From NCBI RefSeq assembly GCF_014695395.1, contig NZ_JACJOF010000005.1, positions 124,001 to 188,000 on the forward strand: a stretch of 64,000 bases of DNA, in the 5' to 3' direction. Source of the DNA: Nodosilinea sp. FACHB-131 (GTDB taxonomy: Bacteria; Cyanobacteriota; Cyanobacteriia; Phormidesmidales; Phormidesmidaceae). Under the pieces are notes generated by a model that was given only the letters and a program-made list of their open reading frames with translations, was not told where the DNA came from and made no database searches. Both the position numbers and the translations under genes were made by a program. Shown piece after piece: positions 52,068 to 62,605 of this stretch (position 1 is the first letter of the stretch; each line of letters opens with the position of its first letter).

Positions 52068-54347
52068 CTATTCGAACTGCTGGTTGGCCGCCTGCCACGA
52101 TAGCAGCTCGTAGCTTCCGGCTTGATGCACCAGCAACCCGACGGGTTCACCTAGGGCCGGGTTGGTGAGCGCCACCACGGTTTGGGGCGCAAACATATCG
52201 CTGTAGAGCACTCGATTGTCAGCACCGAGGATAATAGTTTTGACGGCAGTTGGCTCTACCTGAACCCACCAGTTTTTGAGCTGGGTCAGCGCCGCCTCAT
52301 CCCAGGTCAGCACTCGCTCTGGCTGACCGTCGCCGGTCAGATCAATGCTGTGCTGTGTGAGGCTGGTTAGGGCAGCCGCAAAGTCTGTCGGCACCGGCTG
52401 ATCGCCGAAGATGGTGGTAGCCGTGGCGGCGATCGCCCCCGGTTCTGCAGTTTGACCCTGGTCAGCATCGAGCCACATCAGCGCCCCTTGGGAAAAGACC
52501 AAGGGCGGCAGGGCAGAGGCATTGGTGGCGGGGCCAGTGGCCAGTAGGGTCACGGTGCCATCGGTTAAGCTGAGCCCGCGCACGGTTAGGGGTGCCGAAA
52601 CGCCGGTGGTAGGGCTCACCCAGCGCAGCAGCTGAGGCGATGCCTGGGCCGCCGGCTGCACCACTGGCCAGACCGCCGCCGGAGCTACCCCAGCGGGAAT
52701 TGGCCCTGTCCCCCGCTGCCAGGTTTGGCTCTGGTTTACGGCCTGCACCTCAATGGCATACCACTGGCCTAGGGCGGCATCGAGAGACTGACCAGGGGCA
52801 GCATAGCCAGACTGGGGTGCAGAAATGGGTCGGGCCTGACCAATGAGGGCGGTGATGGGCGGCAGGGCAAGATTCCCCACAGCTTGGGCGTTAGGGGACT
52901 GGGCGGGGGCGATCGCGGCGGTTGCACCTGCCTTAGCGCTGGCAACCGCTTGTGCCTGGGTAGTCGTCAAAGTAGCCAAAACCTTGGCCAACCGCTGGCG
53001 AGCGGCGGCGGGCACCGGCTGGCGGTTAAGCCAGTCTGGGGTAGCCCCATCTCGATTGGTGGGTTGGTTCTGCTGAGCCTTGAGGGCCAAACCGCCCCAC
53101 ACATACACAGCCGGTGGCGGGTCGGGCAGAGCAGCGGCGGCGCTGATGCGGTTCCACAGGCGACCACGGTCAACGCCGAGGCGATTCAGCAGGGTGGGCA
53201 GTAGCTCAGGGCTAGCCTCCAGCCGAGTTAGGGCCGGCTCCCACCGCCCGTCGATTAGCAGGGCGAGAATGTGCTGGGTGGGCGTTGACCAATCTTGTTC
53301 AGCCTGCTGACGGGTGATCGCCCGATGGCGCTCCATCAGCCGCAGCTGGGCCTCCGCTGCCGGGTTCCAGCCTTGGGCTAGACCTGTTTTGAGGTTGGCT
53401 AGCTGGGCCTGGGCGCGGTGCCATAGCCCGCTTCGAGCCAGGCGCAGAGCCTGCTGATAGTCGCCTGCTTTGGCACCGGCATCTACCGGCACCCGCACCC
53501 ACGACACTGTCTGTAGGCGCGGTCCGGGCATCACCTGCAACCCGCGCAGGGCTGGCTCCAGCCCCACAGTTTCGTCAATGACGAGATCGCTGGGGCCGTC
53601 ACCATCGAGGTCGGCCCACTGGGGCGGGCGGTTGGCCGGGCTACTCCAGGGGGTGAGCAGCTCTAGCCGCTGGGCCTGGGGGTCAACGTGCAGCAGCTGG
53701 CCATAGCGCAGGGTGAGACCCTGCTGCTGCCAGCTGCCCTCTAGGGTGAGCCAAAACCCGTCGGTGGCGACGGGTGGGGCTGGCAGCAGCACGACCCGAG
53801 TGAAGTCAAAATTTGCCGGAACCGCCGCAGGCGCTTGGGGACTGCTGAGCCAGGGCGCTAGCACGGTGTCTTTAGGCAGGGCCACAGTGGGCAAGGTGGC
53901 GATCGCCCGCAGCTCTTCCCCGCTACCCTCGCTGGCAAACAGGTGCAGGGAGGCGATCGCCCCCGCCTTCAGCACCGGCACAATCAGCGCCTCCCGGTCC
54001 TTAGCTCCAGGCAAATCTAGTCGCAGCGGGTCTCCCACCTGCTGCTGGCTGGCCTCAGCTTGATGGCGCAGCTCCTCTAGGCTGATGGCGGGGAGCAGGG
54101 CCTCCGGCTGCGATCGCGTCAAGCGAGCTAGGGCCTGGGGCAACGCCGCTGGGTCAAGCATCAGCCGCAGCCCCAGGCGAAAACTCAGCCCCAGCAGCAG
54201 CAGTCCGCCGCTGAGCCCAACCCCGACCAGCACCAACACCAGTGGCCTGCGCCAGAGCCGCTGGGCGCGAGCACCGACCCAAATCTGCACAGCACCCGGA
54301 GCGCTGGCGGTTGAAACTTTAGGCCGACGAGCTAAACGAAAGGGCAT
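52068..54347 (-). CDS. Large membrane-anchored protein of unknown function
   Basis: From ATG 54347 the protein is 759 residues. After a basic start it has one membrane segment (PLVLVLVGVGLSGGLLLLGL, near residue 35), so most of it should lie outside the cytoplasm. Two calcium-site-like FG-GAP motifs are visible: WADLDGDGPSDLVIDE (about 255) and IDLTGDGQPERVLTWDE (about 700). The middle is Ala/Gln/Pro-rich and partly helical (about 300-520). The paired FG-GAP motifs and Trp-rich beta segments suggest a surface or periplasmic repeat protein. I recognise no full-length family. Confidence 0.75.
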   Translation of the reverse strand: MPFRLARRPKVSTASAPGAVQIWVGARAQRLWRRPLVLVLVGVGLSGGLLLLGLSFRLGLRLMLDPAALPQALARLTRSQPEALLPAISLEELRHQAEASQQQVGDPLRLDLPGAKDREALIVPVLKAGAIASLHLFASEGSGEELRAIATLPTVALPKDTVLAPWLSSPQAPAAVPANFDFTRVVLLPAPPVATDGFWLTLEGSWQQQGLTLRYGQLLHVDPQAQRLELLTPWSSPANRPPQWADLDGDGPSDLVIDETVGLEPALRGLQVMPGPRLQTVSWVRVPVDAGAKAGDYQQALRLARSGLWHRAQAQLANLKTGLAQGWNPAAEAQLRLMERHRAITRQQAEQDWSTPTQHILALLIDGRWEPALTRLEASPELLPTLLNRLGVDRGRLWNRISAAAALPDPPPAVYVWGGLALKAQQNQPTNRDGATPDWLNRQPVPAAARQRLAKVLATLTTTQAQAVASAKAGATAAIAPAQSPNAQAVGNLALPPITALIGQARPISAPQSGYAAPGQSLDAALGQWYAIEVQAVNQSQTWQRGTGPIPAGVAPAAVWPVVQPAAQASPQLLRWVSPTTGVSAPLTVRGLSLTDGTVTLLATGPATNASALPPLVFSQGALMWLDADQGQTAEPGAIAATATTIFGDQPVPTDFAAALTSLTQHSIDLTGDGQPERVLTWDEAALTQLKNWWVQVEPTAVKTIILGADNRVLYSDMFAPQTVVALTNPALGEPVGLLVHQAGSYELLSWQAANQQFE

Positions 54348-54664
54348 AGGGACTGCGCCAATTTCCTCTGCAACTCTATCGCAGGATCTCAAGGGCAGAT
54401 CCTCCCGTGAGGCCCTTTCCTCGGCTGTTGACGCAGTTCAGCCCCTGCCCGCGGCTAGCGAGCCCCCCTAAAGCCGAAATTCTCTAGTCAAAGAGACGGT
54501 GAGTAACACTTTATAACGGGAAGAATTGTGTAGCGTTCTTTGCTCAAGCCAGGAGCATTGTCAGCCAGTGGGGAGATTCTTTGTCAGGACAGAACCTCAG
54601 AACGGACTGTTCCTGATACCGCTGCCGCCGCCCGACCACATCTACAGCAACTAGGGAAAACGTG

Positions 54665-56176
54665 ATGATGTTTCTATTCAAGAGATTGGCCTCCAGCAAA
54701 ATTCGCACGCGGATTTTTGTAGGTTATCTCTGTGGTGCGCTCACGCTCACCGCCGTCGGTACCGTGACTTACTCTGCCATTGAGCAAATTCGCGCCAGGC
54801 TGGTTTCTGTCAGTGCATCACAACAACAGCTCTCTCGCGCTCAGCAGATCATGTGGTTAGACGAAGTGCTCACCCAGTCGATACGCAACTATGTGTTGAC
54901 CCAAGACAGCCAGTGGCAAGAACGCTACGATTTCTACTTTGCCCCGCTAGAGAACCTGATTATTGCGGCCCAGGCCAATGCCGCTGATCCTGAAATTCAA
55001 GCGCTTTTTGATCAGCAAAAGGGGCTCAACGACAAACTGGCTGAGCTAGAGACCGAAACCCTTGAGCTGCTACAAGCGGGGCAACAGAAAGAGGCCCTGG
55101 CATTGATGGATGGGGCCGAGTACCAACAGACCAAAACGGCTTATACCAAAACCCTTGAGAGTTTTCTGAACGATTCTCAAAACGGGCTCGCCGCCCTTGA
55201 AAGTGATCTTAACAACACCCTTGATCTTTCCTCCCAGCTAGCGCTGGGCATCCTGTGGGGCAGCATTTTAATTGGCCTTGGGGTAATTGCTTTGGCCTAT
55301 TATTTGGCGGGTCGCATCACGCAGCCGATTCTGGCTACGGCGGCGATCGTGCAGCGCATTGCTGCCGGAGATCTGCATGTTGAAATTCCGGCCGGTAGGG
55401 ATGACGAAATTGGCCGCATGTTGGAGGCTCTGAGGATGATGACAACGCGTCTGTCCACCATCATTCAAGATGAACAGGTGGCGGCCAAACAGATGCTGGA
55501 GATTTCTGCCCATCTCAACGATGCTGCCCAGGGGCTTTCCTTCGGCAACTCTAAGCAAGCGGCTGGGGTGGCGCAAACGACGGTGTCGATTGAGCAAATG
55601 AATGCTGTGATTGACAGCAATTCCCAAAAAGCCAAGCGCACCTACCAATCGGCAATCCAGTCGGCAACGATGGTGGATGAGGGCAAACAGGCCGTCACCG
55701 AAACCATGCAGGTGATGCGGGAAATTCTTGCCAAAATCAACGTCATTGAAGACATTGCCGAACAGACCAACATGCTGGCCCTCAACGCCACTATGGAAGC
55801 CGCCCGAGCCGGCGAACATGGCCGAGGGTTTGCCGTAGTCGCCAAGGAAGTGCGCAAGCTGGCCGAACACAGTCGCACCGCCGCTGAAGAAATCACGGCC
55901 CTAGCCGATCGCAGCATGGTAGTGAGCAAGCGCACCGGCGATCTCTTTAAGCAAATTGTCCCCAGCATTCAGCAGACCTCGGGGCTGATGGCCGACATCA
56001 CCCGAGCCAGCCTGGAGCAGCATAACGGCATTGCCCAGATCAACAGCGCCATGGTGCAGCTGGACGAAGTCACTCAGCACAACGCGGTAGCGGCAGAGCA
56101 ACTGGCCACCTCGAGCCACGCGATGGCCTCCCACGCCGCCCATCTCCAGCAGGCGATGGCCTACTTTAAGCTTTAG
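54665..56176 (+). CDS. Methyl-accepting chemotaxis protein
   Basis: A 503-residue chemoreceptor: first membrane helix near 17-40, a four-helix-bundle-type periplasmic sensor (about 41-185), second membrane helix [20 protein letters not shown] (about 190-210) and HAMP (about 212-265). The signalling domain has the hairpin tip [20 protein letters not shown] with [20 protein letters not shown]. The part before the tip is short, so the cytoplasmic hairpin may be of a compact class. It has no neighbouring che genes. In a gliding filamentous cyanobacterium it could steer motility or polysaccharide secretion; that is inference. Start at 54665 or 54668. Confidence 0.93.
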   Translation: MMFLFKRLASSKIRTRIFVGYLCGALTLTAVGTVTYSAIEQIRARLVSVSASQQQLSRAQQIMWLDEVLTQSIRNYVLTQDSQWQERYDFYFAPLENLIIAAQANAADPEIQALFDQQKGLNDKLAELETETLELLQAGQQKEALALMDGAEYQQTKTAYTKTLESFLNDSQNGLAALESDLNNTLDLSSQLALGILWGSILIGLGVIALAYYLAGRITQPILATAAIVQRIAAGDLHVEIPAGRDDEIGRMLEALRMMTTRLSTIIQDEQVAAKQMLEISAHLNDAAQGLSFGNSKQAAGVAQTTVSIEQMNAVIDSNSQKAKRTYQSAIQSATMVDEGKQAVTETMQVMREILAKINVIEDIAEQTNMLALNATMEAARAGEHGRGFAVVAKEVRKLAEHSRTAAEEITALADRSMVVSKRTGDLFKQIVPSIQQTSGLMADITRASLEQHNGIAQINSAMVQLDEVTQHNAVAAEQLATSSHAMASHAAHLQQAMAYFKL

Positions 56177-56348
56177 AGGTGGAGGGGTTAAGGGGACAAG
56201 GTTGGGGAAGGGTATAGGGTTTTAGGTACAGGGTTTGAGGTAGCTCCTTGAACCTTGCACCCAAAACACTACACCCCAAAATTGTTGATGATGACTAGAC
56301 ACGCCACCCCTCTAAAATGAGGGTTTATCCTTTCGCCTCTCCTCTGCA

Positions 56349-57860
56349 ATGCCTACCGACTACCTCGAACGCATTCTCACCGCCCGGGTTTACGACGTAG
56401 CGCAGGAAACGCCTCTAGATATTGCCCCGAGCCTGTCAGCGCGGCTGCACAACCGGCTGCTGCTGAAGCGAGAAGATATGCAGTCGGTCTTTTCGTTCAA
56501 GCTGCGGGGTGCCTACAACAAAATGGCCCACCTGTCGCCGGAGCAGCTGGCGGCGGGGGTGATTGCTTCGTCGGCGGGCAACCATGCCCAGGGGGTGGCG
56601 CTGGGGGCCAAGCAGCTGGGCACCCGCGCCATCATTGTGATGCCCACCACCACGCCAATGATGAAGGTAAATGCGGTGAAGGCGCGCGGCGGCGAGGTGG
56701 TGCTCTATGGCGAAACCTACGACGATGCCTACGCCCACGCCCGTCAGCTCTCCGACGAAAAGGGCCTGACCTTTGTGCACCCCTTCGATGACCCGGATGT
56801 GATTGCGGGTCAAGGCACCATCGGCATGGAGATTTTGCGGCAGCATCCCCAGCCCATTCACGCCATTTTTGTAGCGATCGGTGGCGGTGGGTTGATTTCG
56901 GGCATTGCTGCCTACGTGAAGCGGCTGCGACCGGAGATTAAGATCATCGGCGTGGAGCCGATTGAGGCTGATGCCATGTCGCGATCGCTGAAAGCTGGAG
57001 AGCGAGTCCGCCTGAGCCAGGTAGGGCTATTTGCCGATGGTGTGGCGGTGCGCCAAGTGGGGGAAGAGACCTTTCGCCTTTGTCAGCAGTATGTAGACGA
57101 CGTTATTTTGGTGGGCACCGACGACATCTGCGCGGCGATTAAGGACGTGTTTGAGGACACGCGATCGATTTTGGAGCCAGCGGGGGCGCTGGCGATCGCT
57201 GGGGCCAAAGCCTACGTCGAGCGCGAGGGCATCACCGATCAAACCCTGGTGGCTGTGGCTTGCGGAGCCAACATGAACTTCGATCGCCTGCGGTTTGTGG
57301 CTGAGCGAGCTGAGATTGGCGAACACCGCGAGGCGATCTTTGCGGTCACCATCCCTGAGACGCCGGGCAGCCTTAAGGCCTTTTGCGAATGCTTGGGCAC
57401 CCGCAACCTGACGGAGTTCAACTACCGCATTGCCGACAACCACGAGGCCCACATTTTTGTGGGGCTCGAAGTTCAGGGTCGGGCCGATGCCGCCGCCATG
57501 GCCCAGGTATTTGAATCCAAAGGCCTAAAAACGCTAGATCTGACTGACGACGAACTCTCAAAAATGCACCTGCGCCACATGGTGGGCGGCAAGTCATCCC
57601 TGGCCCACGACGAGTTGCTCTACCGCTTTGAGTTTCCCGAGCGGCCCGGTGCGCTGATGAAATTCGTCAGCGCCATGAGCCCCGACTGGAATATCAGCCT
57701 GTTTCACTACCGCAACAACGGCTCCGACTATGGCCGCATCGTCACCGGCATTCAGGTACCACCTCACGAGATGGAACAGTGGCGGAGCTTCCTCGACACC
57801 CTCGGCTACCAGTATTGGGACGAAAACCAAAACCCCGCCTACAAGCTGTTTTTGGGCTAG
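56349..57860 (+). CDS. ilvA: Threonine ammonia-lyase, biosynthetic
   Basis: This converts threonine to 2-oxobutanoate, the first committed step to isoleucine. The PLP lysine is Lys51 in SVFSFKLRGAYNKM. SSAGNHAQGVALGA and GGGGLISGIAAY bind substrate and the PLP phosphate. The C-terminal third holds two ACT-like regulatory domains (EAIFAVTIPETPGSLKAFCE near 325, LLYRFEFPERPGALMKFVS near 420), typical of the isoleucine-inhibited 500-residue form. It ends NPAYKLFLG, and the bases of this tail are duplicated 124 bp downstream. Confidence 0.97.
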   Translation: MPTDYLERILTARVYDVAQETPLDIAPSLSARLHNRLLLKREDMQSVFSFKLRGAYNKMAHLSPEQLAAGVIASSAGNHAQGVALGAKQLGTRAIIVMPTTTPMMKVNAVKARGGEVVLYGETYDDAYAHARQLSDEKGLTFVHPFDDPDVIAGQGTIGMEILRQHPQPIHAIFVAIGGGGLISGIAAYVKRLRPEIKIIGVEPIEADAMSRSLKAGERVRLSQVGLFADGVAVRQVGEETFRLCQQYVDDVILVGTDDICAAIKDVFEDTRSILEPAGALAIAGAKAYVEREGITDQTLVAVACGANMNFDRLRFVAERAEIGEHREAIFAVTIPETPGSLKAFCECLGTRNLTEFNYRIADNHEAHIFVGLEVQGRADAAAMAQVFESKGLKTLDLTDDELSKMHLRHMVGGKSSLAHDELLYRFEFPERPGALMKFVSAMSPDWNISLFHYRNNGSDYGRIVTGIQVPPHEMEQWRSFLDTLGYQYWDENQNPAYKLFLG

Positions 57861-57984
57861 TGGTCTGTCAATCCTAAATTGGTAGGTTGGGTGGCGCGAT
57901 AGCAGAACCCAACAAGGCTTACTGCTGTTGGGTTCCGCTCCGCTGCACCCAACCTACGAGAACTACAAGCTGTTTTTAGGCTAG
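57839..57984. repeat. Palindromic repeat element flanked by 22-bp direct repeats
   Basis: The last 22 bases of ilvA (57839-57860) recur at 57963-57984 with one mismatch. Between them lies a nested palindrome: GTAGGTTGGGT (57882-57892) with ACCCAACCTAC (57947-57957), and inside it GAACCCAACA (57905-57914) with TGTTGGGTTC (57926-57935). The second direct repeat supplies the TAG stop codon of the convergent moaA gene. Palindromes of the TAGGTTGGGT type are widespread in cyanobacterial genomes. Confidence 0.9.
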
Positions 57985-58991
57985 CCTCCGATCTGCGACA
58001 TGGTGCGCCCGTAGGCTCCGGTGGTGCCCGACTGGCGCATTTTGTAATTGATCTCGGGCTTGTCGGCTAGCAGGGCCGCCACCTGATGCCGGAGTTCACT
58101 GGTGGGGACGCCCTGGCGCAGGGAGGTTCTGAGGTCGATCTGGCCGGTTTCGTTGAGCAGACAGGGGCGCAGCCAGCCATCGGCTGACAGACGCATGCGG
58201 TTGCAGCGATCGCAAAAGCACTCCGACATCTGGCTGATGAACCCCACGGTGCCCCTAGCGCCCGGAATCTGGAACACGTCTGCCGGACCGTGGCCCAGCA
58301 CATCGCCGCCAGTAAGGCCCCAACGCTGCCGAATGCGATCGCGCAACGTCTCCGAATCGACCCAGCCTTTGGCCTCAAACAAACTGTCGTTGCCGATGGG
58401 CATAAACTCAATGAACCGCACGTGCCACTCGCGATCGAAGGTTAGGGCCGCCAGATCCAAAACCTCGTGGTCGTTGACGCCTGGAATCACCACCACATTC
58501 AGCTTGAGCGGCGAGAACCCCACTCGATGAGCGGTCTGAATGCCATCCCAGACTTGGGGCCAGCGAGATTTCCCCCGCCCACCCACAATTTGATCAAAAA
58601 TGACGGGATCCAACGAATCGAGGCTAATGTTGACGCGCCGCAGCCCCGCGTCCCAGAGGTCCTGGGCCAAACCGCTGAGTAAAAAGGCATTGGTGGTCAG
58701 GGATAAGTCCTTTGTCCCCGGCAATTCTGCGATATCGCGCACGATATCGACAATGCCGGGTCGCACCAGCGGCTCGCCCCCGGTGAGCCGGAAGTTTGAG
58801 AATTCCAGAGGCATAAATACCTCCTCCAGGAGCTGCCGCAGTTCGGCGCGGGTCAGCCATGACTGCTGGGGTAAATACTGCAAGTCGGCCCCCTCCGGCA
58901 TACAGTACTGACACTGAAAGTTGCAGCGATCCACAAGGCTAATGCGCAGGTAGTCAATGGCGGGCATAGGGGGTGGAACCACAGGGTGCAT
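57981..58991 (-). CDS. moaA: GTP 3',8-cyclase MoaA
   Basis: A radical-SAM enzyme for the first step of molybdenum-cofactor synthesis, from GTP towards cyclic pyranopterin. The N-terminal cluster motif is CNFQCQYC, the C-terminal cluster [18 protein letters not shown], and the protein ends in the conserved IGG (the double Gly inserts into the active site). Length 336 (or 328 from ATG 58967) is normal. The stop codon lies within a duplicated 22-bp sequence from ilvA. ModBC, two genes away, supplies molybdate. Confidence 0.96.
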   Translation of the reverse strand: MHPVVPPPMPAIDYLRISLVDRCNFQCQYCMPEGADLQYLPQQSWLTRAELRQLLEEVFMPLEFSNFRLTGGEPLVRPGIVDIVRDIAELPGTKDLSLTTNAFLLSGLAQDLWDAGLRRVNISLDSLDPVIFDQIVGGRGKSRWPQVWDGIQTAHRVGFSPLKLNVVVIPGVNDHEVLDLAALTFDREWHVRFIEFMPIGNDSLFEAKGWVDSETLRDRIRQRWGLTGGDVLGHGPADVFQIPGARGTVGFISQMSECFCDRCNRMRLSADGWLRPCLLNETGQIDLRTSLRQGVPTSELRHQVAALLADKPEINYKMRQSGTTGAYGRTMSQIGG

Positions 58992-59071
58992 GCTTTCGAT
59001 TATGGCACCCTCACCAAAAGCAGTGGGTTGGTGGCCTAAACTGGCGGCATCTGCTGATTGGGGGATGGTCC

Positions 59072-59425
59072 ATGCGGCAAGCGTTTTTGAGAGGCATGTT
59101 GGTGGGCGCAGCTGCCGGTGCGATCGCCTGTCTGGGTTTAGTGAAAGTGTTAGAGCAGCCAGCAGATGTCGTGCTGTCGGGGCAACTTGCCGTCGATAGC
59201 GCCAGCCACCCCGACAGCCGGATGGACAATCGGCTCTATCTAGTAGAACCCGAGCTGGAAACGGTCTACCTCAGGTCGAAGGCCACCGATACAGAAGCTC
59301 TCTACGGGCTACTCGACAAATCCATCCAGCTGCGGGGGGAGTTTAGACGGCTGACCCTCACCACGGGCGAATCGATTTCAGAGATAGAGGTCAAGGAGGT
59401 ATTAAACCCCAATCCACCTGAGTAA
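59072..59425 (+). CDS. Small membrane-anchored protein of unknown function
   Basis: A 117-residue protein with an N-terminal hydrophobic segment ([20 protein letters not shown]) and a soluble, acidic remainder ([40 protein letters not shown]). A weak lipobox-like AIAC is present. ATG 59072 is chosen over 58973 because GGGGGA lies seven bases upstream and the longer form would overlap the moaA start. No family is recognised. Confidence 0.65.
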   Translation: MRQAFLRGMLVGAAAGAIACLGLVKVLEQPADVVLSGQLAVDSASHPDSRMDNRLYLVEPELETVYLRSKATDTEALYGLLDKSIQLRGEFRRLTLTTGESISEIEVKEVLNPNPPE

Positions 59426-59604
59426 CCCGACTGCTTGTACTTGGGTGGATTGGGGCAGAGCAACGTGGCGATCAGGCGATGGCTGCTTGGGCTGAGGACC
59501 ATAACAATCAAGCCACAGACACGTTGACCATGGAGTTAGCCAGACTGCAACTCACCCGTGCAGCTGTTCGTAACCCAGGGCAGGTGACCCTTGTTTCTTC
59601 AGCC

Positions 59605-62307
59605 TCAGAGGGTCAAGTCCAACGTGGCGGATAAAACGTCGGGTTCCACCGTGGGTTTGAGCTGAAACCCGACCCGTTTGCACAGGCGCTGCATGCCGTG
59701 GTTCTCAGCTAAAATTTCCCCCGTCAGGCGCTCTAGCCCTTCAGTGCGGGCTACCTCAATCAGGCGGCTCAGCAGCTCGGTGCCGAAGCCCTGGCCCTGG
59801 TAGGAGTCGGCCACCAGCATGGCGAACTCGGCCTCGGGCAGTCCATACTTTTGGGTGAGCCGACAAACACCGATGATTTTGGGGTCGGGGGCACTCACTT
59901 CGGCCACCAGGGCGATCTCGCGATCGTAGTCGTTAAAGCAGATGCGGGTGAGGCGATCGTGGGCGATGCGGGTACTGTGCTTGATGGGGTGGAAGTAGCG
60001 CAGGTAAACGCTGTGCTCAGACACCATGTCGTGGAAGGCGGTGATCAGCGGCTCGTCTTCGGGGCGAATGGGGCGAATGGTAACGCCGTTGCCCCCAGGC
60101 CAGACATATTGGGTGGGGTAGGGGCGAATAGCTAAGCGGGCAGGCGGTGAGTCAGGGGCGCGAAGGATCACCCGCGCATCTAAGGCCAGCAGTCTTTCGG
60201 ACGAGGCGAGTAGAGGATTGATATCGATCGAGGCAATATCGGGCTGCTCGGCCACCAGCTGGCTGAAACGCACTAAAAGCTGCTCTAGAGCATCCATATC
60301 CACAGCCTCTCGACCCCGCACCCCCTGGAGAGCTTTGTAGATTAGGGTTTGCTCCATCAGGCGACGGGCTAGGGTGCTGTTGAGAGGGGGCAGGGCGATC
60401 GCGCTATCCTGAAACACCTCAACCAGCTGGCCGCCAGTGCCAAACAGCAGCACCGGGCCAAACTGCGGATCCTGGCTGCTGCCCAAAATCAGCTCGTAGC
60501 CATCGGTGCGAATCATCGGCTGCACGGTGACGCCCTGGAAGTGCTCGGCCCCCGCCTTTTCGGTGACGCCAGTGCGGATGCGATCGAAGGCCCGAGCAAC
60601 GGCATGGCTGTCGTCGAGATTGAGCTGCACGCCACCCACGTCAGTTTTGTGGGTGAGGGTGTGGCTATAGAGTTTGAGAACTACGGGATAGCCGATCGCG
60701 TCGGCAGCGGCGATCGCCTCCTCCACCGTCGCCACCACCTGGGTCGGCACCACCGGAATACCGTAGGCTGCCAGCACCGCCTTGGACTCGGTCTCGGTGA
60801 GCAGGGGGCGCACTTCCGCCTGGGCCGTTTGCAGAATGGTGGCGACGGTGGCGCGATCGATGCCGTGGTTGGTGGTCAAGGTTGGGGTTTCGTAGAGTCC
60901 CTTGAGGGCATAGCTGTGCCGCCACAGCAGCCCAAACAATCGCGCCGCCAGATCGGGGTAGCGGTAGGTGGGTATCCCCGCCCGGTTGAGAATATCTTCG
61001 CCGGCATCGACCTCAGCTCCCCCCATCCAGCTAGCCAAAATTGGCTGGCTCGATTCGCTGCTGCGCCAGGTTTCGACTACCGCCTGAGCGGTTTTGGTCG
61101 GGTCGGTCATGGCCTGGGGGGTGAGCACCACCAGGCAGCCGTCGCTGTCGGGGTCGGCCAGAGTAGTCTTTAGCGCCTGGGCAAACCGGCCCGGTTCGGC
61201 ATCGCCCAAAATGTCGATGGGGTTGCCGTGGCTCCAGTGGGAGGGCAGCGCCCCGTTGAGGGCATCCAAGCTAGCGGCAGAAAGCTCCGCCAGAGTGCCT
61301 CCAGCGCGAATCAACGCGTCCGTCGCCAACACCCCCGGACCACCTGCGTTGGTGATAATGCTCAGGCGCGGACCCCGGGGGCGTGGCTGCTTAGCCAGCA
61401 CTTCGGCGGTATCAAATAGCTCGTCGATGTGGTCAACCCGCAGCACGCCGCAGCGCCGAAAGGCCGCATCCAGCACCGCATCGCTGCCCGTTAGCGCCCC
61501 GGTGTGGGAGGCCGCCGCCTGAGCCGCCGCCTGGGTGCGTCCGGCTTTAATCACAATGATCGGCTTGCTCAGGGCTACCTCCCGCGCCGCCGATAAAAAC
61601 GACCGGGCATCCCCAATCGATTCCATATAGATGACGATGCTGTGGGTGTGGGGATCGTCGCCCAGGTAATCGATCAGATCGCCCCAGCCCACGTCGAGCA
61701 TGGAACCCAGGGAGATAAAGGCGCTGAAGCCCACGTTTTCCCGCAGGCTCCAGTCCAAAATCGAGGTGCACAGCGCCCCGCTCTGGCTAATAAAGCCGAC
61801 GTTGCCCTGCCTCGCCAAGTGGCTCGCAAAGGTCGCATTCAGCCCCGTCAGCGGATTCTGAATGCCCAGACAGTTGGGACCAATTAGCCGCAGGCGACCC
61901 GCCGCGATCGCCCTAATCTGCCGCTCTAGCTCAACGCCCTCGGCACCAATCTCCTTAAACCCCGCCGAGAGAATAATCGCGCCTTTAACCCCGGCATCTA
62001 CGCAATCCTGCACCACGGCGGGCACCCCAGGGGCAGGAATCGCGATGATCGCTAAATCCACCACTTCGGGAAGCGACTGGATGCGATCGAACGCCTGAAC
62101 GCCCAGCACATTGCGCCGCTTGGGGTTGATTGGATACACCGTGCCGCCAAAGGGGTGGCGAATCAAATTCCACAGCACCGTGCGGCCCACGCTGCCAGGG
62201 CGCTCAGTAGCGCCGATCACCGCCACCGACCGGGGCGCAAAGATGGGGTCGAGGGGATGGCTCCTGGTTTTCCAAAGATCCATGACTGGGTCAGGGCGGG
62301 TCAGCAT
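59605..62307 (-). CDS. Acyl-CoA synthetase (ADP-forming) fused to GNAT acetyltransferase
   Basis: A 900-residue fusion like the bacterial protein acetyltransferase PatZ/YfiQ. In order: CoA-binding Rossmann domain ([20 protein letters not shown], about 25-130); succinyl-CoA-synthetase-like domains with [12 protein letters not shown] and [20 protein letters not shown], the latter carrying the family's catalytic-His region (about 145-470); ATP-grasp domain ([36 protein letters not shown], about 500-710); GNAT domain ([20 protein letters not shown] near 845). In PatZ the ligase part is inactive and the GNAT part acetylates lysines; here the SHTG His is kept, so ligase activity remains possible. 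GAGGA supports ATG 62307. Confidence 0.92.
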   Translation of the reverse strand: MLTRPDPVMDLWKTRSHPLDPIFAPRSVAVIGATERPGSVGRTVLWNLIRHPFGGTVYPINPKRRNVLGVQAFDRIQSLPEVVDLAIIAIPAPGVPAVVQDCVDAGVKGAIILSAGFKEIGAEGVELERQIRAIAAGRLRLIGPNCLGIQNPLTGLNATFASHLARQGNVGFISQSGALCTSILDWSLRENVGFSAFISLGSMLDVGWGDLIDYLGDDPHTHSIVIYMESIGDARSFLSAAREVALSKPIIVIKAGRTQAAAQAAASHTGALTGSDAVLDAAFRRCGVLRVDHIDELFDTAEVLAKQPRPRGPRLSIITNAGGPGVLATDALIRAGGTLAELSAASLDALNGALPSHWSHGNPIDILGDAEPGRFAQALKTTLADPDSDGCLVVLTPQAMTDPTKTAQAVVETWRSSESSQPILASWMGGAEVDAGEDILNRAGIPTYRYPDLAARLFGLLWRHSYALKGLYETPTLTTNHGIDRATVATILQTAQAEVRPLLTETESKAVLAAYGIPVVPTQVVATVEEAIAAADAIGYPVVLKLYSHTLTHKTDVGGVQLNLDDSHAVARAFDRIRTGVTEKAGAEHFQGVTVQPMIRTDGYELILGSSQDPQFGPVLLFGTGGQLVEVFQDSAIALPPLNSTLARRLMEQTLIYKALQGVRGREAVDMDALEQLLVRFSQLVAEQPDIASIDINPLLASSERLLALDARVILRAPDSPPARLAIRPYPTQYVWPGGNGVTIRPIRPEDEPLITAFHDMVSEHSVYLRYFHPIKHSTRIAHDRLTRICFNDYDREIALVAEVSAPDPKIIGVCRLTQKYGLPEAEFAMLVADSYQGQGFGTELLSRLIEVARTEGLERLTGEILAENHGMQRLCKRVGFQLKPTVEPDVLSATLDLTL

Positions 62308-62605
62308 GGTCAAATCCTCACGCGGGTAATACAGGACCTCAGGGTTCTATCCCAGAGAAGGTCAGAAACGGACCAGCGTCATCCCCTCCAGGGAAGGGTG
62401 AGTCGGCCCAAAGCCCAAAAAGGTGTTGCACTGGTCATACAGGCGATCGCGGCAACATAACGAACTTCTTTAGTAAAGGTGAACAGATCACCAACAGTCT
62501 GCCAAGCAAAAGACGACAGGTTAGTGAAAATTCAAAGTTTCAGGTTCACGACCTGCCTTAAACCCTACACCTCAAACTCTAAACCGCAATTCCCAGGGCA
62601 GTCCC
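62308..62605. other. Gene-free stretch between modBC and the synthetase gene
   Basis: Just under 300 bases with no supported gene. A 71-codon plus-strand frame here has no ribosome site and a low-complexity end. It should hold the promoter of the minus-strand synthetase gene. Confidence 0.4.

Noticed and set aside
55268..55870. 200-codon minus frame antisense to the chemoreceptor
   Set aside because: His/Gly-rich antisense frame of a well-supported gene.
60541..61173. 210-codon plus frame antisense to the synthetase/GNAT gene
   Set aside because: It mirrors the GC-rich coding strand and has no ribosome site or motif.
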